IMG/VR virus record: IMGVR_UViG_3300010354_000250
Span: 1-36,336 of that record
DNA: 36,336 bases
Reading direction: 5' to 3' (one strand)
From: a virus
A model generated the notes under the pieces. The model did no database searches. It was not told the DNA's origin and saw nothing but the letters and a program-made list of their open reading frames with translations. Shown piece by piece: positions 1 through 5,593 of the stretch. Within the stretch, counting starts at the first letter, position 1. Every line of letters begins with the position of its first letter. The position numbers and the translations under genes were made by a program.

Positions 1-82
1 GAAGACATTTACAAATTCTGCTTCCAATATATCCTCTTCCAAATTCTTCATAAGAATAATAAACATAAAAATATTTTTTCAT
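1..82 (-). CDS. GIY-YIG-type endonuclease, N-terminal fragment (runs off window)
   Basis: Only the first 27 codons are in the window. The start is the ATG at 82-80. The peptide begins MKKYFYVYYSYEEFGRGYIG, which has the spacing of a GIY-YIG nuclease core: Y-V-Y in the first strand, then G-Y-I-G about ten residues later. Proteins opening like this are common in cyanophages as free-standing, homing-type endonucleases; that is recalled from the family and was not searched. The gene lies downstream of the exonuclease gene and has its own consensus late promoter (TATAAATA, 117-110), as expected for an independently mobile gene. No strong Shine-Dalgarno sequence is visible, only a weak TAGAG. The family call is moderate because most of the protein is missing. 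Confidence 0.55.
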   Translation of the reverse strand, partial: MKKYFYVYYSYEEFGRGYIGSRICKCL

Positions 83-97
83 ATCTCTACTCTATCG

Positions 98-156
98 GGG
101 TCGCAATAGTATTTATAAGGGGAGCAAAAATACTCCCCACCTGAAAAGTGCGACCC
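98..156 (-). other. Nested hairpin between exonuclease and GIY-YIG genes
   Basis: On the minus strand an outer 7-bp stem GGGTCGC (156-150) pairs with GCGACCC (104-98). It encloses an inner 6-bp stem GGGGAG (138-133) with CTCCCC (124-119) around an A/T loop. There is no U-run after either stem, so it is not a classical terminator. The late promoter lies inside the outer stem. Confidence 0.5.
110..117 (-). promoter_or_regulatory. T4-type late promoter, perfect TATAAATA
   Basis: The minus strand reads TATAAATA at 117-110, the exact T4 late consensus. It lies 28 nt upstream of the GIY-YIG start. Transcription from it should begin near 104, inside the larger hairpin at 98-156. Confidence 0.6.
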
Positions 157-168
157 AGACAGGCACTC

Positions 169-846
169 TTATTTAGACATAAGTTCAAGACGGTCATTTA
201 CAAACTTTTTAATATATTGAACTACAAGTTTCATATATTTTTTTAAATCTCTTTCCTCATAAAGAACACATTCTCCATTTTCACACGCCATAATAATGAC
301 TAGTTTTTTAATAGGTGTTCCAGTCATTTCATAATACGCCATACCATAAAACATTGCTTGAACAAAGTAATGCGTAATCCACTCTCTTGGTTTAGGTTTT
401 TTTGAAGACTTAAAATCAATTACAGCAAGTTCACCATCGTGCTCTCCAATACAATCCGTTGTTCCAGCAACACCAAGTTGTTTACTATACAATGCACCTT
501 CCAAACAATGAATATTATTGATTTTATTCAGTTCCATTTTCGCAATCTTAAAAAGAAAATCCGCAATCGGCGCAACAGTCGGCAAGTTCTTATTATAAAG
601 ATAGTTCTCTACAAGAGAGTGCATATCAGTTCCACGACTTGTTGCCGCTTTTGTAACACGCTCTGCTTCTTCTTCACCGACTTTTTTACGCCAATTAATA
701 AAGATATCTTTATTAAAATGACTGGTCACCGAAGTGATGGAGACCAGTCGGAGAAGTTCTTCTTCATCAGGAACTTTATAGTACCTTACACCATCGATGG
801 TTTCACGCTCCAACTGAGGGAGTTCAATATCAATATGATTAAACAT
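169..846 (-). CDS. PD-(D/E)XK exonuclease (RecB/Cas4-like)
   Basis: This 225-aa protein has the signature of the PD-(D/E)XK nuclease fold. There is a glutamate at about 116 in LEGALYS, then G128-TTD131 in GVAGTTDCIG, then D144-F-K146 in AVIDFKSS. The D-x-K pair and the upstream Asp would bind the metal ion. The N-terminal half has a helical segment with HSLVENYL, typical of RecB-like phage exonucleases. Cyanomyoviruses commonly carry such a gene near phoH; a role in DNA degradation or recombination is inferred. Its ATG overlaps the phoH stop by one base (TAATG), so the two are probably translationally coupled. The stop lies just before the nested hairpin at 98-156. Confidence 0.8.
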   Translation of the reverse strand: MFNHIDIELPQLERETIDGVRYYKVPDEEELLRLVSITSVTSHFNKDIFINWRKKVGEEEAERVTKAATSRGTDMHSLVENYLYNKNLPTVAPIADFLFKIAKMELNKINNIHCLEGALYSKQLGVAGTTDCIGEHDGELAVIDFKSSKKPKPREWITHYFVQAMFYGMAYYEMTGTPIKKLVIIMACENGECVLYEERDLKKYMKLVVQYIKKFVNDRLELMSK

Positions 847-1598
847 TAAAAACCAGATTCCATTTTTGCAATGATGTACTCTTTAACAAGTCCAGAACGA
901 ACAATATCATCTACACCAAACTCAATTATATCAAAAGATGGCATTTTACGCAAGATAGTCATAAAATCTACAATACCATTACGCTCATTTGTTTTCTGCA
1001 AATCTGACTGTGAAGCATCACCGCAGAACATAATTTTAGAATTTTCACCAATACGAGTGATGATGGAGTCTAATTCGTGTGCAGTACAGTTTTGAAATTC
1101 ATCAACAATAACAATCGCATTATCAAGAGTTGTTCCACGAAGAAATGAAGTGCTCCAGAACTTAATAGTTTCTTGTGACTTGAGATTTCCATAAAGCATT
1201 TCAAACTCAGCATCACTTGAAAGTTGGAACATATACTTCACCATATTCTTATAAGGAATCTGATAAATGTCAGATTTATCCTCATAAGTTCCTGGTAGAA
1301 ATCCAATTTCTCTAGTTGCTACTAAAGAACGAACCAGATAAATTCTTTCATATGGAGATCTTTCATCTAAAACTTCTTTTATAGCATTATAAAGAGTAAT
1401 AAAAGTTTTACCAGTTCCAGCACACCCATAAGCAACTAAATGCTTTTGAGCAGCATAGGATTCAAACAGTCGTTTCTGATTTTCTGTGAGTGGATCGATA
1501 TCAATCAGATATTCAGAACTTAGTGGTTTTCTGCGCTTCATCTGACGAGTGGTAAGACCAACGCCAATTGGTTGATCTGCTCTTTTTCTTCTAGACAT
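846..1598 (-). CDS. phoH: PhoH-like ATPase
   Basis: This 250-aa single-domain PhoH-family P-loop ATPase has a Walker A motif GCAGTGKT at residues 58-65 and a Walker B segment VIVDEFQN at about 163-170. The surrounding TENQKRLFESY and GFLPGTYEDK segments are also characteristic. The family is widespread in marine phages. It is linked by name to the phosphate starvation regulon of bacteria, but the phage function is not settled; an RNA helicase or nuclease-related ATPase is one idea. It starts one base after the stop of the HNH endonuclease gene. Only ACTCTAAT precedes the ATG, so a good Shine-Dalgarno sequence is missing. The HNH insertion may have separated phoH from its original leader. Confidence 0.9.
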   Translation of the reverse strand: MSRRKRADQPIGVGLTTRQMKRRKPLSSEYLIDIDPLTENQKRLFESYAAQKHLVAYGCAGTGKTFITLYNAIKEVLDERSPYERIYLVRSLVATREIGFLPGTYEDKSDIYQIPYKNMVKYMFQLSSDAEFEMLYGNLKSQETIKFWSTSFLRGTTLDNAIVIVDEFQNCTAHELDSIITRIGENSKIMFCGDASQSDLQKTNERNGIVDFMTILRKMPSFDIIEFGVDDIVRSGLVKEYIIAKMESGF

Positions 1599-1599
1599 A

Positions 1600-2199
1600 T
1601 TAGAGTTTTTGATGATTTGCTATTTTTAAAATATGTTCCATAAATGAAGAAACATTCATATCACTTTTCATATAATTACATTTTTTACAGCAAGGAACAC
1701 AATTTTCTTTTTCGTATCCCACACTACTATCTATTCTATCAATTCCATTGTAAGGAACAGGAACACCAACATAATAATTTTTACCCCTATGGGGTTGTTT
1801 TAGTTCTGGATTGGATCCACAGTAATAACAATCTTTTTTAACAATTTCAAGATAATCTTCTTTTGATAAATTAAATTCTATATTTCTAGTTTTTGCTCCC
1901 GATTTATATTGCTCATAAATGTATCTATAAACACTTTCAGGTTTTCTTCTTTTTTGAGCATTAAAATTATTTCTATAAGTATGCTTACACCCACAACTTT
2001 TTGCTCGATCTAATTCGTTTTTACATACAAAACTATCGTATCTAAAAACTTTTTCTTTTCCACAAATACATTTACACAGAATTTTTTTCCTTTTTTTACC
2101 ACTTGGATAAGTTTCATAAAAAGGTGGAGATATAACTTCAAGATAATAAAATTTATCTCCAACTTTTATTTCTGGATGTTTTATATAAGGTCTAGGCAT
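1600..2199 (-). CDS. HNH homing-type endonuclease with N-terminal Cys-rich domain
   Basis: This 199-aa protein has an N-terminal Cys-rich module (LCKCICGK at 41-48, SCGC at 68-71), which probably binds zinc and DNA. The C-terminal HNH nuclease has CYYC at 124-127, NGIDRIDSSVGY at 151-162, then N166 and CCKKCNYMKSDM. This layout is typical of free-standing phage homing endonucleases. It sits between the FmdB-like gene and phoH, separated from phoH by one base, which suggests insertion of a mobile gene into an ancestral operon. It has its own perfect late promoter TATAAATA at 2230-2223. No Shine-Dalgarno sequence is visible, which may keep expression low. No intron is seen in the flanking genes. 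Confidence 0.85.
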   Translation of the reverse strand: MPRPYIKHPEIKVGDKFYYLEVISPPFYETYPSGKKRKKILCKCICGKEKVFRYDSFVCKNELDRAKSCGCKHTYRNNFNAQKRRKPESVYRYIYEQYKSGAKTRNIEFNLSKEDYLEIVKKDCYYCGSNPELKQPHRGKNYYVGVPVPYNGIDRIDSSVGYEKENCVPCCKKCNYMKSDMNVSSFMEHILKIANHQKL

Positions 2200-2222
2200 A
2201 AACTAGGTTGGAATGCTATAAC

Positions 2223-2235
2223 TATTTATATTATA
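2223..2235 (-). promoter_or_regulatory. Overlapping sigma70-like -10 and perfect late promoter before HNH gene
   Basis: The minus strand reads TATAAT at 2235-2230, running directly into TATAAATA at 2230-2223. The first resembles a host -10 box with a poor -35 (TGTAAA, 17 nt away). The second is the exact T4 late consensus. Both are 24-36 nt from the HNH start. Confidence 0.5.
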
Positions 2236-2242
2236 ACCTGGT

Positions 2243-2482
2243 TTATAGTTTTTTTACAGTTGAACCTGGAGCTCTGCTGGCTTTTTCTAATACAGTGTTC
2301 CACGAAGGATGTTTTGAAGTTAATTTATTTCTCCAATCACCCACTTCCCCAACATTCATTTGTGTTGGAATAAGTGGTTTAAGATTAGGATTTTCTTTTA
2401 AGTATGGTTCTTTTTCTGCCATAAGCATCCACTTCTCAAAAATTTCACCAGTTTCAGTATTTTCAAATCTATAAGTTGGCAA
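2243..2482 (-). CDS. FmdB-like small phage protein, TTG start
   Basis: This 79-aa protein begins MPTYRFENTETGEIFEKWM. That resembles the opening of FmdB-type zinc-ribbon proteins (MPxYxYxC...), but the cysteines that would bind zinc are absent. The rest is charged, with a conserved-looking GDWRNKL segment. Small FmdB-like proteins without zinc ligands are common in cyanomyoviruses; their function is unknown. The start is TTG at 2482-2480, chosen because AGGAGG lies 8 nt upstream and no ATG fits. A CTAAATA late element at 2512-2506 overlaps the thyX stop and probably drives it. Confidence 0.65.
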   Translation of the reverse strand: MPTYRFENTETGEIFEKWMLMAEKEPYLKENPNLKPLIPTQMNVGEVGDWRNKLTSKHPSWNTVLEKASRAPGSTVKKL

Positions 2483-2505
2483 GTTTATACCTCCTGTTTA
2501 ATTTT

Positions 2506-2512
2506 TATTTAG
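2506..2512 (-). promoter_or_regulatory. Late-type promoter element CTAAATA
   Basis: CTAAATA on the minus strand contains the TAA stop of thyX. It lies 24 nt upstream of the TTG start of the FmdB-like gene, with AGGAGG in between. Confidence 0.4.
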
Positions 2513-3159
2513 ATAACCCACTCTGCTTCACCACCAAGTGCTTCATAACAAATTGGAAACTGTTCAGCAAAAACTGCTTTACACGCTTTTGCGATATCCA
2601 TATGCTCCCGCTGAGTTCCTGACTTTTCACGGAGAGCAATGTAGGTTATCCACGAACGGCAAGAACCCGTCATATAAATGCGCGTAGGGGTCGCTAAGGG
2701 CAGTACAAACCGAGCACACTCCTTTGCCACCCCGTGAGCAAGAAGTTCTTTGTAGAGGTTCATAGAGTGTGCAAAATGCTCTTGAATTTTACTCTGAAGA
2801 CCGAGTTTCTCATACTCACCAATATCATCAATCGAGTTCTGACGATTTTTAGTGTCTTGACGGCGAAGATCGGGAACGGGAATATATTCAGAAATCAAAG
2901 AACTATCTGCATACCGTTGAGAAAACTCTTGGAATGTGAAACTGCGGTGCCTCAGAATCTGTGCCGCAATACCACGAGTCGTCTCAATCTCAAGCGTCAT
3001 AGAAGACTGCTCAAACACAGACCAATGATTATGCTTAATACAATAAGCAAGCAACTTGGCATAGTTTTCGTTGTCTTGATTCGCAGGGTTACTAACTCGC
3101 GCAATAAACGCCATTGTTTTTTCTGCATCGGGAGTTACCGAAATAAGTTTTACAGTCAT
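2509..3159 (-). CDS. thyX: FAD-dependent thymidylate synthase ThyX
   Basis: This 216-aa protein is full length for the family. The ThyX signature RHRSFTFQEFSQR is at residues 70-82 (family pattern RHRxxSxxxxSxR, with Thr at the sixth position). The C-terminal block has GSCRSWITYIALREK followed by TQREHMDIA. ThyX methylates dUMP to dTMP using methylenetetrahydrofolate and reduced FAD. Many marine phages carry it to supply dTTP during genome replication. Its ATG overlaps the stop of the upstream 55-aa gene (ATGA), so it is coupled to the small-gene run at 3156-3489. Confidence 0.95.
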   Translation of the reverse strand: MTVKLISVTPDAEKTMAFIARVSNPANQDNENYAKLLAYCIKHNHWSVFEQSSMTLEIETTRGIAAQILRHRSFTFQEFSQRYADSSLISEYIPVPDLRRQDTKNRQNSIDDIGEYEKLGLQSKIQEHFAHSMNLYKELLAHGVAKECARFVLPLATPTRIYMTGSCRSWITYIALREKSGTQREHMDIAKACKAVFAEQFPICYEALGGEAEWVI

Positions 3160-3323
3160 TTCTTTCCAAATCCTTTTGATGTTTTTGCTTCCAGTTGTGC
3201 GAGTTCTTCTTTTAATGCTCGCAGTTGTTGTTTCATTTCTATGATTTTTTCTTCAGTATAAAGGTGCTCTTGCTTTACAAGTTTCTCAAGCAACTTAATC
3301 AATTTTCTTGCTCTACTAGTCAT
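3156..3323 (-). CDS. 55-aa coiled-coil protein upstream of thyX
   Basis: The frame encodes MTSRARKLIKLLEKLVKQEH and continues to ...KGFGKK. It is almost entirely charged and helical, with a leucine heptad pattern (LIKLLEKLV, then MKQQLRALKEELAQLE), so a short coiled coil is likely. It overlaps the 57-aa gene by 8 nt at its start, and its TGA overlaps the thyX ATG (ATGA at 3159-3156). This double overlap in phase with neighbouring genes is the main reason to believe it. Function unknown. Confidence 0.7.
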   Translation of the reverse strand: MTSRARKLIKLLEKLVKQEHLYTEEKIIEMKQQLRALKEELAQLEAKTSKGFGKK

Positions 3324-3489
3324 CTAAATCAGAATCCTCAAAAATTTCATCGTAATCTAAAATTGGTCTTTTTTTGACATCTGGTTCTGTATATTTGTAA
3401 GCAGATACATCAGAATAGACTTCTGCTTTCAGATTATCAATCAGGAGTTCAAGATTACGGACAATTAGTTTTAGTTTGTCTCTGTCCAT
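3316..3489 (-). CDS. 57-aa acidic conserved-type phage protein
   Basis: The protein begins MDRDKLKLIVRNLELLIDNL and ends in a strongly acidic tail, DYDEIFEDSDLDD. The start ATG is at 3489-3487. It is the first gene after the terminator at 3521-3550, and its end overlaps the coiled-coil gene by 8 nt. A helical N-terminal half and acidic C-terminal tail suggest a protein-protein or DNA-mimic type interaction, but nothing specific can be claimed. Short genes of this kind are usual near thyX in cyanomyoviruses. Confidence 0.65.
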   Translation of the reverse strand: MDRDKLKLIVRNLELLIDNLKAEVYSDVSAYKYTEPDVKKRPILDYDEIFEDSDLDD

Positions 3490-3520
3490 AGAATACTTTT
3501 CACTGAAGATATCATAACAT

Positions 3521-3550
3521 AAAAAAAGGAGGGGATCAACCCCTCCTTTA
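3521..3550 (-). terminator. Strong intrinsic terminator
   Basis: The minus strand has stem GGAGGGG (3546-3540), loop TTGAT, stem CCCCTCC (3534-3528), then seven Ts (3527-3521). The stem can extend by three A-T pairs. It ends the transcript of the small genes at 3553-4235 before the thyX group. Confidence 0.9.
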
Positions 3551-3552
3551 CT

Positions 3553-3654
3553 TCAAGCAACTTGTGGTTGCTTTGCCATATTCAGTTGTGCATTGTGAAG
3601 GAGTTGTTCCTTCTTTGCCTTTTTCTTGAGGTAACGAACGAAGTAAGTGTTCAT
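3553..3654 (-). CDS. 33-aa basic small protein
   Basis: The peptide begins MNTYFVRYLKKKAKKEQLLH and ends MAKQPQVA. It has an exceptionally strong Shine-Dalgarno sequence, AAAGGAGGGG, 5 nt before the ATG. Its start overlaps the stop of the 45-aa gene (ATGA at 3654-3651). The overlap plus the strong ribosome site make it a convincing gene despite its size. It is Lys-rich in the first half. Its stop is directly followed by the terminator, whose 5' arm repeats the gene's own Shine-Dalgarno block. Confidence 0.7.
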   Translation of the reverse strand: MNTYFVRYLKKKAKKEQLLHNAQLNMAKQPQVA

Positions 3655-3788
3655 TTGTGCCCCTCCTTTACAAACTTAACACCACGATAGGTTTCGTTGT
3701 ATTGTTGAGGTTGTTGCATCATCTGCTGTTGATACTCTAAACGCTTTTGCGTATCGTATTCAACGCCTCGATATACTACTTTAGACAT
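3651..3788 (-). CDS. 45-aa DUF4278-like protein
   Basis: The protein reads MSKVVYRGVEYDTQKRLEYQ, then a Gln-rich middle (QQMMQQPQQ), then NETYRGVKFVKEGHK. The paired YRGVEY and YRGVKF motifs match the small DUF4278 family of cyanobacteria and their phages, as far as I recall it. The start is supported by AAGGAGA 8 nt upstream of the ATG at 3788. It is coupled to the 33-aa gene by ATGA. Function unknown. Confidence 0.65.
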   Translation of the reverse strand: MSKVVYRGVEYDTQKRLEYQQQMMQQPQQYNETYRGVKFVKEGHK

Positions 3789-3821
3789 TAGGTTTTCTCC
3801 TTAATGGTTTAGGTTAAAGAG

Positions 3822-3990
3822 CGTTCCTTCAGTCGGCTTTTGCGTCTATTTTACACTCTTTTGGTGAGACTTGTTTAATCTCCCAAATTAAATCATTCTT
3901 CGCTTGCGGCGATAGTTCTTGTTTATGAACTCTACCAGCAATTAACTGTGCTTGTAAGCAAGTTAAAATGAGTGCTTCCATAGATGAACG
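3822..3990 (-). promoter_or_regulatory. Glutamine-riboswitch-like module 2, enclosing the 50-aa gene
   Basis: On the minus strand CGTTC (3990-3986) can pair with GAACG (3826-3822), and TCTAT (3984-3980) with ATAGA (3849-3845). Between the second pair of arms lies the whole 50-aa gene. The 3' segment ATAGACGCAAAAGCCGACTG, followed by AAGGAACGC, resembles the 3' half of glutamine riboswitches, with a degenerate core (GACGCAAAA where GACGGAAGT is expected). Pairings are seen in sequence; the riboswitch identity is inferred. Confidence 0.4.
3829..3981 (-). CDS. 50-aa small protein with short hydrophobic N-terminus
   Basis: With the ATG at 3981-3979 the protein begins MEALILTCLQAQLIAGRVHK and ends KECKIDAKAD. 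The first 16 residues are hydrophobic, and the remainder is a charged helical segment ending in an EC..DAKAD motif. A longer reading from GTG at 4035 would add 18 residues (MLKLNRTEVSRLGTDRSS). Those codons coincide with the GGACGGAAGTAAGCC...CGGAACG RNA element, so I reject that start. No Shine-Dalgarno sequence precedes the chosen ATG; the leader is CGTTCATCT instead. Similar short proteins with this leader are, in my recollection, frequent in marine picocyanobacteria and their phages. Function unknown. Confidence 0.65.
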   Translation of the reverse strand: MEALILTCLQAQLIAGRVHKQELSPQAKNDLIWEIKQVSPKECKIDAKAD

Positions 3991-3993
3991 ATC

Positions 3994-4245
3994 CGTTCCG
4001 AGTCGGCTTACTTCCGTCCTATTCAGTTTTAGCACTTAAGTCTCACAACATCCTTTCGGAGTTCTAATAGCAGTCGGTCTTCTCTTCTTTGATCTACTAC
4101 ATTGTCGTTTTTAACAATGTCCATTAGTTCCCACGCTGCGTCACAACTTATTGCAACTTTATTGGTTTCAGCAAGTTGGGGCGTAGAAATAGAAAGAAGT
4201 GGAACCCATGCCAAGAGCAAAAGTGCCTTAGTCATAGGATGAACG
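3994..4245 (-). promoter_or_regulatory. Glutamine-riboswitch-like module 1, enclosing the 68-aa gene
   Basis: CGTTC (4245-4241) can pair with GAACG (3998-3994), and TCCTAT (4239-4234) with ATAGGA (4022-4017). The start codon of the 68-aa gene lies in the 5' arm of the second stem. The 3' segment contains GGACGGAAGTAAG (4019-4007), which matches the conserved core of cyanobacterial glutamine riboswitches as I recall it. The 5' arm begins a few bases after the predicted transcription start. Confidence 0.45.
4029..4235 (-). CDS. 68-aa probable exported small protein
   Basis: The N-terminus MTKALLLLAWVPLLSIS followed by TPQLAET looks like a short signal peptide with cleavage after LA. The mature part of about 45 residues is charged and helical, with cysteines at 30 and at the C-terminal position 68, so a disulfide in the periplasm is possible. 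There is no Shine-Dalgarno sequence: the ATG at 4235 follows CGTTCATCCT directly, and the start lies in an arm of the riboswitch-like module. A TATAAT box at 4261-4256 puts the transcript start about 15 nt upstream. It is followed by the 50-aa gene, which has the same leader architecture. Function unknown. Confidence 0.7.
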   Translation of the reverse strand: MTKALLLLAWVPLLSISTPQLAETNKVAISCDAAWELMDIVKNDNVVDQRREDRLLLELRKDVVRLKC

Positions 4246-4255
4246 TTAGAGGACT

Positions 4256-4282
4256 ATTATACCTCTATTCACTGGTATTTAG
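4256..4282 (-). promoter_or_regulatory. Promoter region: TATAAT plus upstream CTAAATA
   Basis: TATAAT is at 4261-4256. A recognisable -35 is lacking (CCCTAA at the expected place). A late-type CTAAATA element is at 4282-4276. Either could start the transcript of the 68-aa, 50-aa, 45-aa and 33-aa genes, which ends at the terminator at 3521. Confidence 0.5.
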
Positions 4283-4369
4283 GGAGTTTTGTGTGTATTT
4301 CCTGATACAATTTTAGGAAACCTTTATATAAAAAAATTTTGCCGGAAAAATTTCCCTCAATCTGGAAAA

Positions 4370-4708
4370 TCACTTTCGCTTTTTCTTTTCTGGTGTCTTA
4401 TAACCCCAGAGTTTTGGATTAACTCTACCATATCCAAACTCAATGCTTTTAAGATTTTCACGAAACTTATCCCAATACATATCAAACAATTTTACTCTAG
4501 AACCCCTAGTTAAGTCATAGCAGAGTTTATCATCCACAACATATTGAATGATATAAGCGTCATTAGGTGCATCTTTAGTACGAACATCTGTATACGAACC
4601 ATTTTCAATCATAATCTCACAACCGTAGCGTGATTTACAAGTTTCTTTTTCTGATGATGTCCAGTGGTCCATATGATTTTTTTGTACTTTATCAACAACT
4701 TGACTCAC
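4370..4708 (-). CDS. 112-aa conserved-type cyanophage protein, GTG start
   Basis: The protein begins (M)SQVVDKVQKNHMDHWTSSEK and ends with a basic tail, KTPEKKKRK. I place the start at GTG 4708-4706 rather than an upstream TTG at 4723. GGGGAGG lies a few bases before the GTG, and the GTG overlaps the stop of the preceding gene (GTGA), a coupling pattern used throughout this window. The middle is rich in aromatic and charged residues (DAYIIQYVVDDKLCYDL). No family is recognised. The 134 bases after its stop hold only weak A/T-rich hairpins and the promoter at 4256-4282. Confidence 0.65.
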   Translation of the reverse strand: MSQVVDKVQKNHMDHWTSSEKETCKSRYGCEIMIENGSYTDVRTKDAPNDAYIIQYVVDDKLCYDLTRGSRVKLFDMYWDKFRENLKSIEFGYGRVNPKLWGYKTPEKKKRK

Positions 4709-5325
4709 GAACGTCCTCCCCAAGTGATGTCAGGGTAAGCTTCGGAAACAATTTCTTTAGTCAACTTATACTTATCTGTGAGTTTTTTATCTTTCACAAG
4801 ACAAATAATTTCTGCCTCAAGTGGATGAAGACCTTGGAGCAAATTAATAAACATCGATTCTCTACGAATATTATTCAATCCATCATTACCACCTTTGATG
4901 AAATGATAAAAGTTTTTATATTCTTTACGAATTGTTGTATGACCTTGCTTATCACTAGAACCTAGAGAGAAGGATCCAGTTTCGTGCATTCTACGAACTT
5001 CATTAGTAATTTTTGTAGAGAGATTACCATTACTTACAGTCTGATCTTCAAATGCAGAGTATGGTACTTCTCCATCGGGAAGCATTGAAATTACAGTCTC
5101 ATCAAAGTTCCAAATCAAAATTGCTTTAAGTGAAAGGTCTTCGTACTTTTTAAGAACTTCTACTTTTTTAGCATTAGACCTTTGACGCGAAACAAGATCC
5201 AATACTTCAAAAATGAAAGGATTGTTTGGAAGATTATCTACAACTGGAGCAGGGGCAGGTTTCTTTGCCTGAACTACCTTTGCTTGTGTACTTGTTGCTG
5301 TCTTTTTTTGTTTTGTTGTTGTCAT
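4705..5325 (-). CDS. 206-aa conserved T4-like phage protein (DUF6433-like)
   Basis: The first 30 residues are a low-complexity Lys/Thr/Ala/Pro segment. The folded part follows: NPFIFEVLDLVSRQRSNAKK, a helical region, KEYKNFYHFIKGGNDGLNNI, then LLQGLHPLEAEIICLVKDKKL and a terminal YPDITWGGR. This pattern, ending in an AYPDI.WGGR-type tail, fits a conserved protein of T4-like marine phages that I associate with DUF6433; the name is from memory. Function is unknown to me. A TATAAT at 5352-5347 and CTAAATA at 5362-5356 lie just upstream. The downstream gene starts by GTGA overlap. Confidence 0.7.
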   Translation of the reverse strand: MTTTKQKKTATSTQAKVVQAKKPAPAPVVDNLPNNPFIFEVLDLVSRQRSNAKKVEVLKKYEDLSLKAILIWNFDETVISMLPDGEVPYSAFEDQTVSNGNLSTKITNEVRRMHETGSFSLGSSDKQGHTTIRKEYKNFYHFIKGGNDGLNNIRRESMFINLLQGLHPLEAEIICLVKDKKLTDKYKLTKEIVSEAYPDITWGGRS

Positions 5326-5346
5326 ATCAATTCAAAATCTAAAATG

Positions 5347-5362
5347 ATTATAGTATATTTAG
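5347..5362 (-). promoter_or_regulatory. Promoter region: CTAAATA and TATAAT
   Basis: CTAAATA (5362-5356) immediately follows the stop of the 76-aa membrane gene. TATAAT (5352-5347) overlaps the same stretch, with a weak -35. Both are 22-37 nt before the ATG of the 206-aa gene. Confidence 0.4.
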
Positions 5363-5593
5363 TTATTCTTCTTCATCCTCATCTTCATAGTCATCAAAGT
5401 AATCAGGATTAAAACTGATTGCTAAGACTTCATCAGGAATTACATTACCTTTACTATCAAAAAATTCTGGGTGAAGTTTTGGACGATCCTGATAGTTCAG
5501 CATATATTCTCGCGCCACCCAACCTGTTACAAGTCCCACTATAAGAAACAATACAGTTAAAAAACAACCGAAAACTAAACTAGTTGCTAACAT
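5363..5593 (-). CDS. 76-aa single-pass membrane protein
   Basis: Residues 4-26 (TSLVFGCFLTVLFLIVGLVT) form one clear transmembrane helix, followed by WVAREYMLNYQDRPKLHPEFFD and a very acidic tail ending DDYEDEDEEE. The likely topology is N-out with an acidic cytoplasmic tail. A GGAG sequence 8 nt before the ATG supports the start. Short membrane proteins of this form sit next to glutaredoxin in other cyanomyoviruses, as I recall. Role unknown. It follows the hairpin-rich gap at 5594-5784. Confidence 0.75.
   Translation of the reverse strand: MLATSLVFGCFLTVLFLIVGLVTGWVAREYMLNYQDRPKLHPEFFDSKGNVIPDEVLAISFNPDYFDDYEDEDEEE

Noticed and set aside
3982-4035. 18-residue N-terminal extension of the 50-aa protein from a GTG
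   Set aside because: The codons coincide with the GGACGGAAGTAAGCC...GGAACG RNA element, and the ATG at 3981 has the same leader as the neighbouring gene.
4297-4355. Possible terminator after the 112-aa gene
   Set aside because: The stems are short and A/T-rich (GGAAA/TTTCC with almost no loop; TTTCCT/AGGAAA) and would be weak.
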